This document shows, one piece after another, positions 29,801 through 36,315 of a DNA stretch of 64,000 bases (its first letter is position 1; each line of letters begins with the position of its first letter). Both the position numbers and the translations under genes were made by a program. The notes under the pieces were generated by a model that was given only the letters and a program-made list of their open reading frames with translations, did not search any database and was not told the origin of the DNA. This stretch comes from Gynuella sunshinyii YC6258 (GTDB lineage Bacteria > Pseudomonadota > Gammaproteobacteria > Pseudomonadales > Natronospirillaceae): contig NZ_CP007142.1 in assembly GCF_000940805.1 (NCBI RefSeq), positions 1,650,593 through 1,714,592 on the forward strand. Reading direction: 5' to 3'.

Positions 29801-29869
29801 CGTATAGCTATGGCTATGGGGGTTTCTGGTATGATAGGGGCCGGTGCGAGCTTTGGTGGACCTTTCTGA
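23828..29869 (+). CDS. Rhs/YD-repeat lipoprotein with NHL (teneurin-like) domain and variable C-terminal tail
   Basis: A 2013-residue polymorphic-toxin-type shell protein. It opens with a lipoprotein signal (ITLSSC, lipidated cysteine near residue 19), then a carboxypeptidase-regulatory-like fold (IRGQVFSRENEPLSGVTISI). NHL repeats span about 615-940 (LGIAIGEDGSIFIADSDNN, repeated), YD repeats about 960-1800, and the Rhs core ends NPVNMIDPNGQ near residue 1837. The last ~176 residues form the variable tail, which is Gly/Ala-rich and hydrophobic with no recognised enzymatic motif. The tail DNA is visibly more A+T-rich than the core. The gene abuts a small membrane-protein gene at its stop codon. 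It probably anchors to the outer membrane and delivers or displays the tail. Confidence 0.9.
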   Translation: MKFGSFIFLICSLITLSSCQDDTGGTEPTLPPDPADVAPSLSNTEYTSMADATKFLYSGDSPIQTGVTDGTIEEKRVAVIRGQVFSRENEPLSGVTISIKDHGEYGQTLSRADGRFDLAINGGRAVFVNYQKEGYLTVQRQVDTPWRDYVMADDVVMLALDAKVTAIDLENSSSVQVAQGSEQTDTSGSRQATVLFPTGTSATMILANGSTQTLNSLHVRATEYTVGENGPKAMPGKLPISSGYTYAVELSVDEAIQAGATHVTFNQPLPVYVDNFLEFPTGEVVPAGWYDQNKMAWVPSNNGRVIEILNITDDGLAELDVAGTGEVAESDLLAIMNITEAERKYLGEYYAVGKTLWRVPVQHFTPWDFNWPYGLPEGATTPPVIEDQPILDSEDCDTCEGSIVEAQTQSLAEEIPVAGTPYSLYYNSNRTSGYSGSRTVTVPLARDSVPSPLKYVEVSIDIAGKTVTQKFDQVSPNDTFTYTWDGLDAYRRSAYSSRASISVNYTYDPVYYPADPAGFMAANQPDIQDPEWLQQFAPDWLASFAQIGDKTRVIGLSRSEIVTTTRWHQPLTIHQTQIQMGLWDFNIHHHYDPIHFTLYKGNGEQRQAKGVDKVIKLIAGALNRTEGYNGDEQPATQAMLDNILGIAIGEDGSIFIADSDNNRIRKVTPDGVIHTIAGTGEKGYSGDGGSASEATFSWITDVTIDHNGNIFVAEGGNDVIRKISQDGIITTVAGTGEPRSNDYKNARNGVSALEISIKPDALVVAADGTLYFGDYYTNGIYKVTPDDKATLLIGRPDRDYTEGGGPLIKQFIGTPHSMALAADNTLYIAASDGVFQFSPTGELSQIFDHNSEAITVDDDGNIYFGSDTRLSSGVEHLLYKRNANGEITVVAGGGNVVESDTSTAQRLLFTVTGLAIGPDGAIYLSESKFVSQISPAFGMIAADDEIAIPDNSGQEVYIFSDTGRHLRTLDTVTGKARYTFGYDDNGMLVSIMDLDGNTTTIERLSDGTAAAIVSPDGQYTTLTMENNGYLADISNPNAESYHMSYSDDGLLTQFTYPSGASSQMTYDNLGYLLTDTNAAGGGWQLARENGATGYTTTMTSAEGRVRHFSVTQQDRSVLKTNTAPDSRVTKTILADGSQTVTSADGMTVHTQQGPDARFSMIAPIDSVTQITTPSGLVKTIQQKSQATLSDQHNPFSHTKLINELIVNGDKYSWNPSYTRVYDTEARTWTHTTPESYTMTELLDEKGHLSKKTISGLDSFNYHYDERGRLIQIDRGDSAVRKVSFGYDLNGYLSSITNARNQTVSYSNDAVGRVLSQTNPNGNTLKYAYDANGNLTRLTLANGEVHQFSYTTVDQQDQYTPPDADSSANEGSTGSDYPGTKYIYNLDQQLTQVTRPDGDIIEYHYDQTSGQLISVGIPQGDYVYGYYGDTSTSEINSGQLKTLTSPQGEQLRYQYDGSLLTDIHWTGDTSGTLSYTYNNNFEPITQSLNGDPVELSYNHDGQLTGIGILSIYHRRYNGLLSGTRLGNITSSQGYNSLGELDSYSTEDGSNTLYSYTLERDSTGKIIGKTETLSGVTSKYEYQYDSLDQLTKVVKDGVLSELYTYDNNGNRLSDLNNNAGRYDAQDRLLSYGDIHYTYSANGELKSKTENGKTDTYHYDAFSNLLSVTQNDGTRIEYVIDGQNRRVGKKVDGELVQGFLYQGQLNPVAELDGKSNVVSRFIYGEKLNVPSYMIKGGATYRIISDHLGSVRLVINADTGETVQQINYDSFGNIEADSNPGFQPFGFAGGLYDQHTKLTRFGARDYDAGIGRWTSKDLIRFGGGQFNIYTYAANNPVNMIDPNGQFIWVAAGALVGGITNLAVTYIANGGDISLKQGIGAFASGAISGAVGALAGPLGGTLAKSLTGSASMAAGTMSRMVSGLSQLAMNAFGGALGQEAANIIDPCHASGVANAAVFGYLGSVGGLMPSRGLSTLAQAKYFGPSFRSLMATPNGRRIAMAMGVSGMIGAGASFGGPF

Positions 29870-30205
29870 ATGAAGCTATTTTGTGGTTTTCTGATAGGCT
29901 ATTTGAATGGCCTCATATGGCCTATCCTTGTGATATATATGCCATATTTTGTTTGGTCCCTGTCAAGAAAAAAGCATATGTTGACCATGTCCAAGGGGTA
30001 CGTAATTATTTTAGTTTTTGTATGGTTTACTTGGGCCTCTCTTGCGTTATTTGCGTGTGCTGAAAGTACTCTAATATTAGTGAAGGCTATCTTTAAAGAT
30101 ATTGTTGATTTTAAGGAAGAGATTGGGCGGTATATCGCATTTGGAATAGGTGTTGGTATTATTACTTTGCCAGCAATACTATCACTATTTGGAAAACAGA
30201 GCTGA
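29870..30205 (+). CDS. Three-span membrane protein, candidate immunity protein for the Rhs tail
   Basis: The ATG follows the Rhs stop codon without any gap, as is usual for a cognate immunity gene. The 111-residue product has three hydrophobic segments (about 10-29, 43-66, 87-107) and no other recognisable motif. A membrane-located immunity protein would fit a membrane-acting toxin tail, which agrees with the hydrophobic tail of the Rhs protein. Function is inferred from position only. Confidence 0.65.
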   Translation: MKLFCGFLIGYLNGLIWPILVIYMPYFVWSLSRKKHMLTMSKGYVIILVFVWFTWASLALFACAESTLILVKAIFKDIVDFKEEIGRYIAFGIGVGIITLPAILSLFGKQS

Positions 30206-30224
30206 ATAAAAGTAAATAGGATAA

Positions 30225-30346
30225 AAAGATACCCATAAGGACATGGTGGCAGCAAATGGAAAAAATGGGATAAGTATCGGGATTGGGAAAAGGGAAGACC
30301 AAGAAGTGGAACTTACGATGAAGATGGAAATCGACTAAGAGACTAA
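30225..30346 (+). pseudogene. Remnant of an orphan Rhs/CDI-type toxin C-terminus
   Basis: Two overlapping frames read KDTHKDMVAANGK and then KWDKYRDWEKGRPRSG up to TYDEDGNRLRD and a stop at 30344. Joining them needs one added A in the AAAAAA run at about 30260-30265, so the remnant carries a single-base frameshift. The closing motif resembles the ends of nuclease-type contact-dependent toxins. There is no start codon: this is a displaced tail left by exchange of the Rhs C-terminus. Confidence 0.55.
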
Positions 30347-30356
30347 GGTGTAAAAA

Positions 30357-30881
30357 ATGAAGCATTCCATCAATTTAAATAAGCAGGAACAAAAATAGTA
30401 TTTGGCTAATTTTAAGTCACTGTTACTTGTCGATGCAGCTGAAAGAAAGCATGGTTATCAAGAACTTGCACTGTCTGTTTTTGATCATTGGTTAGATTCA
30501 GAAGAGGCTAGTGAGCTTCTTGATAACGTTCAACAGGAAACGGATGATCATAGAACGTCGAGTATTTTTAATTTCCATAAAGATATTGTTCAAAACTTTT
30601 AGGTTATCACATTTGCTATTCGTGGCCGAGGGAAAAAGAGGCGTCCTATTTTTAAGGCATTTTGCAATAAGGAACTTGCTTTACAGTATCTGTGGCCAAA
30701 AGATCATAATGTTTCAATGAAATACTACTCTAAATTAGTCATTCCAAAAATTAATTGTATTTATTATGAAGGGAATGACTATACAAATTATATATACTTT
30801 AAGAATTTGAGTGATATACAGGAGTTTTTGCAAATAGCCAAAAATAACGGATTGCATGTTTTAGAATTGTCAGATGAATAA
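30357..30881 (+). pseudogene. Degenerate immunity gene of the displaced toxin tail (two in-frame TAG codons)
   Basis: From the ATG at 30357 one frame runs 174 codons to TAA at 30879, broken only by TAG at 30396 and TAG at 30600. The pieces read MKHSINLNKQEQK, then SLLLVDAAERKHGYQELALS and beyond, then KRRPIFKAFCNKELALQYLW up to HVLELSDE. The composition and length suit a small soluble immunity protein, and it starts 10 bp after the toxin remnant. The A+T-rich composition matches neighbouring accessory DNA. The two stops could be decay or, less likely, recoding; both are amber. Confidence 0.55.
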
Positions 30882-31028
30882 TCCTTGATCTTTTTTTATT
30901 TCTTATTTGGCCTGTGGAAAACTCTCAGATGCCCAGGGAGCCTCTGATTTTTACCCCAAACCATGGTTAATCGTTAACATCATTCAAAAGTATGCTTGAA
31001 TTTGGGTAAGCGCCCAACCAACCACACC

Positions 31029-32617
31029 CTACCCAAGCTGAACATTCCAAGGCAATAATGCCTCAATGTGTTCAACACTCTGAGCATTGGGAAGTTCTTT
31101 AAATACATGCTGCAAATACTCGTATACATTCAGATCGTTTGCCTTCGCGGTTTCGATCAGGCTGTATAAGTTCGCGCTGGCTTTGGCACCGGCCTGGCTT
31201 TTACTGAACATCCAGTTTTTACGACCAATCGCAAACGGGTGTATCGCTCGTTCGGCGGCGTTGTTGTCAATAGGGTATGAGCCATCTTCCAGATAACCCG
31301 TTAAGCGACCCCACTGGTGATGCAGGTAATGGCACGCCATCCCGAGTTTGGTTTTCGGAGCCACGGTCAGTAAGCGTTTGTCCAACCATCGTTTCAATGC
31401 ATCGAGAATGGTGCGCGCCTGTATGTGTCGAATCTGGTAGCGTTGATCCGGTGGTTTGTCTTTGATCTGCTGTTCCAGCACGTAGAGTCTTTGAATATAC
31501 GCCAATGCCTGATCGGCGGTGCCGGTTTTGCCTTTTTTCTGAAGCGCTTGTGCGTCTTTGAATTTACGCCGTGCATGTGCCCAGCATCCCAGGCGGGTAA
31601 TGCCATATTCATCGCAGGCTTTTTGATACCATTCGTAGCCGTCTACCATGAGAGCCTGAGTCTGTGCGCTTAACAGTGCCATCGGCACGGCCTGACCACG
31701 CGTATCGGCGTAATGGAACAGGCAAGCAGGTTGCTCACCGGTACTGATCATCACCCACATGTAGCTTCTGCTCTGCGGCGTTTTTCCCGGTTCTTCCAAT
31801 ACCTGTAACGTTGTCTCATCCATGTGCAGGTAGGGTTGTTGAAGAAGGTGATCCTTCAGCAGGTTGATCAACGGCTGTACCAGGGCACCACATTTTACCA
31901 TCCAGTTCGTCAGGTTGGTTCGATCCAGTTCAATACCGATGCGTTTGAACATTTCACTTTCGGTAACTGCTCCTGCGTTACTCTACCTCCTGCATCCATG
32001 CAGTCGTGACGATACAGCGGTAAGGCATCGGCGTATTTTTGTGTGGCGACGTAGGCCAGCAAGCTGGGACTGGCGATGCTTTTGTCAATCGGTTGTTTGG
32101 GTTTTGGCGCAGTGACGATGTGCTGGTCACAACAGGGACAGGCGTATTTTAAACGCTTATGCCGAATCACTTTGATCTGAGCCGGAATGATCTCCAGTTG
32201 TTCGTGGTCTTCACTGCCAATGGGTTTCAATTCAGACCCATCGTGAGGACAGACTTTATCGGCGTCAGCCAGATCATGGATGACGTCTTCACGCGGCAGG
32301 TGATCAGGGATGGTGATACGAGGTTTGCGGGTGCGAGTATGACTTTTGACTGAGGTACTGTGAGGTACTGTTTCTGTATCAGCCTCACTGAGCACGTCTT
32401 CGGCTTCGTTAAAGAGTCCTAATTGATCTGGGGATGCTTTTTCACTGGAAGGGCTAAAGCGTTTGCCGAGCAGGTATTTGAGTTGTTCTTGCAAGAGCGC
32501 GATGTGAGAGTCGCGCTCGACAACCTTCTGACGTTCAATGGCAATGGTGTGTTGTTCAACTGCCAACTGTTCGCGCAATAGCTCATTTTCTGCTCGTAAT
32601 GCCATGGTGTCTTTCAT
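31029..32617 (-). pseudogene. tnpC: IS66 transposase TnpC, interrupted by a frameshift
   Basis: The N-terminal part (31910-32617) contains the leucine-zipper start, the zinc-finger-like CPHDGSELKPIG and CPCCDQH. The C-terminal part (31029-31952) contains the DDE catalytic core (HMDETTLQVL, MVDGYEWYQKACDEY, NNAAERAIHPFAIGRKNW). The two frames change around 31940-31960, where EQLPKVK gives way to MFKRIGIELDRTNLTNW. A one-base indel is the simplest explanation. Without correction or frameshifting the element lacks an intact transposase. Confidence 0.85.
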
Positions 32618-32634
32618 GGCCGTTATTATAACGC

Positions 32635-32991
32635 TTATGCTACTTCAGTAAACGTCAATGATTGGTGTGGTGTCAGTTTGGCAATATCCACGCCTCGTAA
32701 TAACCAGCGCCATTGTTCAATGCTGATGGAGACAACCGCCAATGGGTCTTTCTTCGGCCACTTGAACCGGTCTTTCTCCAACCGTTTTTGCCACAGGACA
32801 AAGCCGGTACTGTCCCAGTACAGCACTTTGAGTTGAGTGCGGGTTTTATTGCAAAACACAAACAGCGCCTGATGGTAGACATCGAGAGCCATCTCCTCGC
32901 TGACCATCACCGCCAGACCATTAATGGCTTTGCGAAAATCGACGAGATCACGGTGCAGGTAGATCGGTACCGAGTCGGGCCACTGAATCAT
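32635..32991 (-). CDS. tnpB: IS66 accessory protein TnpB
   Basis: A 118-residue protein typical of IS66 OrfB, with the signature motifs VDFRKAINGLAVMV, FVFCNKTRTQLKVLYWD and GFVLWQKRLEKDRFKWP. It is required for transposition in this family, though its biochemical role is unclear. It overlaps the end of tnpA by 4 bp (ATGA). Confidence 0.92.
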   Translation of the reverse strand: MIQWPDSVPIYLHRDLVDFRKAINGLAVMVSEEMALDVYHQALFVFCNKTRTQLKVLYWDSTGFVLWQKRLEKDRFKWPKKDPLAVVSISIEQWRWLLRGVDIAKLTPHQSLTFTEVA

Positions 32992-33281
32992 GCGAGTGCT
33001 TTAATCAAAGAGACAATGGCAGGCATCGACAGAGTGTCCGGGCACTGCACCTGGCACTGTCCGACTTGTAGCATCAGCCCTGATGAAGACACCCACTCAG
33101 ACGGTACCTCGACACGTGTAAATGCACCGGTGTGCTGAGCAGAGGCTTTATGCTTAGAGAGTTTCAAGTTGAAGTACTTGGGATTGAAATCATGCTGTTT
33201 GCAAAATTCAGCTTGGGTCAGTTGGGACTGCTCGAACTGTGCAAACAGTTGTGACCATTGATATTTGCGGCGTTTGGACAT
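32988..33281 (-). CDS. tnpA: IS66 accessory protein TnpA
   Basis: A 97-residue protein with the helix-turn-helix start typical of IS66 OrfA (QWSQLFAQFEQSQLTQAEFC, then DFNPKYFNLKLSKHK). First gene of the element, about 80 bp inside the right inverted repeat. Confidence 0.88.
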   Translation of the reverse strand: MSKRRKYQWSQLFAQFEQSQLTQAEFCKQHDFNPKYFNLKLSKHKASAQHTGAFTRVEVPSEWVSSSGLMLQVGQCQVQCPDTLSMPAIVSLIKALA

Positions 33282-33361
33282 GAGTGCCTCCTTGGATGTG
33301 AAGGCTATAGGTTATTGCAGGAATCTTGGCGTTGGTAGGATGTAGTTGGTTGGGCGCTTAC

Positions 33362-33564
33362 TATTCCCCCTGCCACCGGTGCTATCACAGCAACAGTTCT
33401 CCGAGTATGTCGGGGTGTCATCTGATACGGTGCGCGGATGGGTAGAACAGCGTACCTTGCCGACGATTAAAATCGGTCGTCAACGATATATCAATATCGT
33501 TGGCCTGACGGATGCGCTGAACAACGGCAAGAGCAGGTTTTGTAAGGGAGATTATAAGTCGTGA
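33362..33564 (+). pseudogene. Phage Cox-like excisionase/regulator, 5' end removed by IS66
   Basis: The frame reads FPLPPVLSQQQFSEYVGV, then SSDTVRGWVEQRTLPTIKIG and RQRYINIVGLTDAL, which resembles the small helix-turn-helix Cox proteins of P2-like and some filamentous phages. Its start lies in or beyond the IS66 end, so the native start codon is lost. It marks a former prophage boundary. Confidence 0.6.
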
Positions 33565-33605
33565 TGACAGGAGCGCCGGATGGCGCCCGCTGGAAGGTGT
33601 CAGTA

Positions 33606-33716
33606 ATGTCTTTGATAGATGTCAGCAGTGCACACCCAGCCAAGGAGTTAAAAAATAGATATATTCTTATCATTTTTTTAAAAAAAAAAACCAAAAACAT
33701 TCTAACAATGTTTTAG
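33606..33716 (+). CDS. Short reading frame of doubtful status (36 aa)
   Basis: An ATG with GGAAGG upstream opens 36 codons (MSLIDVSSAHPAKELKNR, then a low-complexity hydrophobic/lysine tail encoded by an A/T run). It may be the cut-off start of another phage gene next to the Cox remnant. Confidence 0.25.
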   Translation: MSLIDVSSAHPAKELKNRYILIIFLKKKTKNILTMF

Positions 33717-33755
33717 AGGCGTCGCACATTCCATTGCATCAGCATTATAATCATA

Positions 33756-33785
33756 TTGACTTGCATCATCAAAGATAGATATATT
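33756..33785 (+). promoter_or_regulatory. Candidate sigma-70 promoter of the peptide operon
   Basis: TTGACT (33756-33761) and TATATT (33780-33785) are separated by 18 bp, and the predicted transcript start lies about 45 bp upstream of the peptide start codon. Confidence 0.5.
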
Positions 33786-33838
33786 CGCAATCGTCTTCAA
33801 ACTGGGAAGGCAATAAAATTAATTTAAGGAAATTAAAA

Positions 33839-33928
33839 ATGAAAACTGTAAAAAAAATTGATCTTTCAAAAGTTAAAGTAGTAATGGCTTCTGCTATAGC
33901 AATGCGCGCTCAAATCGAAATGTTTTAA
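33839..33928 (+). CDS. 29-residue peptide, candidate RiPP precursor
   Basis: The reading frame has a good Shine-Dalgarno (AAGGA, 8 nt before the ATG). The peptide begins MKTVKKIDLSKVKVV and ends MASAIAMRAQIEMF. The first half is lysine-rich and amphipathic like a leader, while the second half carries the only arginine (Arg23), Gln25, Glu27 and a C-terminal Met-Phe. No signal peptide cleavage site is evident. It is followed by a hairpin and then by oxygenase, exporter, methyltransferase and oxygenase genes on the same strand, the standard layout of a ribosomal peptide pathway. I know of no described family with this sequence. An alternative is a short regulatory leader peptide. Confidence 0.6.
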   Translation: MKTVKKIDLSKVKVVMASAIAMRAQIEMF

Positions 33929-33940
33929 GCAAATGAAGCC

Positions 33941-33965
33941 ATGAGCAAGGGTTAACCTTGCTCAT
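33941..33965 (+). terminator. Perfect 10-bp hairpin between peptide and enzyme genes
   Basis: ATGAGCAAGG and CCTTGCTCAT pair around GTTAA. It has no U tract. In peptide operons such hairpins let the precursor mRNA outnumber the enzyme mRNA by partial termination or 3'-end protection. Confidence 0.65.
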
Positions 33966-33982
33966 TTACTACGAGGAAAAAA

Positions 33983-35155
33983 GTGGTGCAAGACTACATC
34001 TCACCTGAAGCGTTCCAAGAAATTAAGAAATCTTTTGAAAATGAAGTTTGTTTTATTAAAGCTGCGAGCAGCCTACCTGATATTCTTCAACCACAAAGGT
34101 TCGAAAGTTATTTACGCAATCACGAAGGTGACATTCATAAATACTTAATGTTGTATAAAAATGGGAAAGACATCGCAATCCCGGCGCATTCGGTTTTATA
34201 TGCCTCAGGTCAATTCAACTTCGTCTTTGAACATTTCAAAAACGGTGCAACGCTGAAACTAGAAGAATTGGAAAAAAGAGATGAAATTATTGCCCATATA
34301 TGCCAAAGCCTAGAAAAAGAATTTGGTGGGAACTCATGGAGTAAAGCGTTCTGGACTCCAAAATCAAACAAGGGAGTTCCAATTCATTTTGATTCAACAT
34401 CAATCATTGTCGTCCAGCTAGCAGGGCGGAAGCGCTGGCAAATTTGGAGTGAGTTTGTTAGAAAGCCAAATCTATCCATGGCATCTCCAGTTTCGGCAGA
34501 CCAACTTGGAGAGCCGTGCCTCGACGTAATCCTTGAGGAAGGAGATGTACTATATTTCCCATCTGGTTATCCACATTGCACTGAATCACTAGACGAGCAT
34601 TCATTGCATATAGGACTAGCGATAAATCCAACATCGGTAATTGAACTGATTGAGTACCATTTCAGAAGACTCGCGAAATCTAACTACGACTTGAGAAGCA
34701 GTGTCCATAAAAATGACCGAATAGATGATGTAATTGCAAGATTAAGTAATTGTGGGATAAACGTCAGCATCGATCAACTCGAGCAATCATTTAACCTATT
34801 CAACGTCTCATCTAGGGTAAATAAAACTAACTTCGCACACAACTCTCTTGCCTCTTTGTCGAATCAATATAAAGAGAACGCGAAATTCCGATATCATGAA
34901 GTCAGGAGTGTTAGAGTCGTCAAAAACGATTCAACACTAAAAATTTATTTGCCCAATCAAGTAATTCCTGAAAAACCTTTAATTATTGGTGAGCCATCAT
35001 ACTTAGCGCTACCAACCGAATGCTTTGAAGTAATTGAGTTTATGCTTTCTGGTCAAGATTTTTCAGTTGAGGAGCTTAAGAACTTTGTAGACGAGGAAAC
35101 TAGTATTGCTTTAGTCGAATTACTTATTGCCCATCAGATAATAGTTGCAAACTAG
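33983..35155 (+). CDS. JmjC/cupin-type 2-oxoglutarate oxygenase (ROX-like), first copy
   Basis: Predicted to hydroxylate a peptide or protein side chain using Fe(II), oxygen and 2-oxoglutarate. The iron-binding triad is visible as His135 and Asp137 (VPIHFDST) and His198 (GYPHCTES) in a jelly-roll domain with LAGRKRWQIW and EGDVLYFPSGYPH. The C-terminal 60 residues look like the winged-helix domain of ribosomal oxygenases (LPTECFEVIEFMLSG, ELLIAHQIIV). The start is GTG (33983 or 33986) behind ACGAGG. The family includes YcfD/RoxA, which hydroxylates an arginine in ribosomal protein L16. Its context here points to the peptide at 33839 as substrate (inference). Confidence 0.85.
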   Translation: MVQDYISPEAFQEIKKSFENEVCFIKAASSLPDILQPQRFESYLRNHEGDIHKYLMLYKNGKDIAIPAHSVLYASGQFNFVFEHFKNGATLKLEELEKRDEIIAHICQSLEKEFGGNSWSKAFWTPKSNKGVPIHFDSTSIIVVQLAGRKRWQIWSEFVRKPNLSMASPVSADQLGEPCLDVILEEGDVLYFPSGYPHCTESLDEHSLHIGLAINPTSVIELIEYHFRRLAKSNYDLRSSVHKNDRIDDVIARLSNCGINVSIDQLEQSFNLFNVSSRVNKTNFAHNSLASLSNQYKENAKFRYHEVRSVRVVKNDSTLKIYLPNQVIPEKPLIIGEPSYLALPTECFEVIEFMLSGQDFSVEELKNFVDEETSIALVELLIAHQIIVAN

Positions 35156-35166
35156 GTATAAAAACT

Positions 35167-36315
35167 TTGAGTAACTATAAAAGTATCGTGTTATTAATTT
35201 TTCTAGCATCAATAGCAAGTTGGTTCGACTTTATTGCAGTCTTAAGCTTATTTGCGTCAGACTCTAAGTCAGGACCCTTAGATACAGCACTTGTATCGAT
35301 CGCGATGCTAGCTCCACCCGCTTTGCTTTCCAGGCACTATACGCGATTAGTTAATAAGTATAATCTGAAAGCCGGGCTGACTTTTGCTCTACTAGCCAGG
35401 TCTATATTGACTTTTATAATACTTTTTTTTGTTAACAACTACCTAATAGCACTAATTCTGTTAGCCTGTCGAGCTGCATTTTCCGGTCTATTTGCACCGC
35501 AAATTTCATTAATAGCCAGTAATGTAGTAGACGAGTTAAAACCTAAACTTAGTGCTCACATTAGTCTCGCAAATAATGTATCTAAGCTGGTAATACCTGC
35601 AGCAGGTGGGGCTCTGGCGGTGGCTTTTGGAAACACATTTGTTATCCTTCTAGGTGGGCTAATTTTATTTTTTACCGCATTATTCGCGTTTTTTTCACTG
35701 AGTATTATAAATACTCAAAACAAAGAAACCAAAAAGACGGGAAGTCCAATTGATGCCAATCATAAATTAGAGCTAACCCATGCTGGATTGTATTATTTTC
35801 TTGTTTTCAGCATGAGCAATCTGCTGCCCTATATTTTCCACGATATTGGATCAGGAACACTACTTTTCTCAATTGCAATATCATGCTCGGCATTCGGAAA
35901 TATTTCGGCTGGAATAATTCTTAGTAAAAACAAGACAAATATTTATCGATTGCAATTTTTGATAAATGCCCTCTTTACATGCTTACTTTTTTTCGTAATT
36001 TACTTGCTCATCACAGTTAAGTTTAACTATGCGCTTCCAATCGTATTTGCATTGACCGGCTACTTTAGTGCCTCTATTCAAGTCAACATAACCAATAACA
36101 CAATTTCTCTAACAAGTGAAAAAGCCACCTCATATTCAGCTAGGTTTCAGAGTACTCAGAACATAGCAATGCTCGCCGGGCCTATTTTTGGTGCAACAGT
36201 AATTGAATATTTTTCTTCAGAATTGCTATTTTTAACATCGTCTTTAATTGGAGTGGTTTATTTCACATCGACAATTTTGATAAGTAAAAGGACGAAATAT
36301 GAATCTGTACATTGA
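35167..36315 (+). CDS. MFS transporter, candidate peptide exporter
   Basis: A 382-residue membrane protein with about 12 hydrophobic spans and an MFS-like first half (SWFDFIAVLSLFA, SRHYTRLVNKYNLKAG). The start appears to be TTG at 35167, 11 bp after the oxygenase stop; no ATG fits. The end overlaps the methyltransferase start by 17 bp, so translation is coupled. It most likely exports the finished product of the operon. Membership in the drug/macrolide-exporter-like part of MFS is an impression only. Confidence 0.8.
   Translation: MSNYKSIVLLIFLASIASWFDFIAVLSLFASDSKSGPLDTALVSIAMLAPPALLSRHYTRLVNKYNLKAGLTFALLARSILTFIILFFVNNYLIALILLACRAAFSGLFAPQISLIASNVVDELKPKLSAHISLANNVSKLVIPAAGGALAVAFGNTFVILLGGLILFFTALFAFFSLSIINTQNKETKKTGSPIDANHKLELTHAGLYYFLVFSMSNLLPYIFHDIGSGTLLFSIAISCSAFGNISAGIILSKNKTNIYRLQFLINALFTCLLFFVIYLLITVKFNYALPIVFALTGYFSASIQVNITNNTISLTSEKATSYSARFQSTQNIAMLAGPIFGATVIEYFSSELLFLTSSLIGVVYFTSTILISKRTKYESVH

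Larger units (their letters stand above)
31006..33361 (-). mobile_element. IS66-family insertion sequence (about 2.36 kb)
   Basis: Terminal inverted repeats start GTAAGCGCCCAACCAAC at both ends (31006 onward, and reversed up to 33361) and match at 25 of the first 27 positions. The element holds tnpA, tnpB and a frame-disrupted tnpC in the normal IS66 order. The 8 bases outside the ends (GAATTTGG on the left, TATTCCCC on the right) do not match, so the usual 8-bp target duplication is absent, pointing to a later deletion or recombination at one side. The right end cuts a phage Cox-like gene. Confidence 0.9.

Noticed and set aside
31087-32353. Plus-strand frames within the IS66 element
   Set aside because: They are antisense to the transposase and accessory genes.
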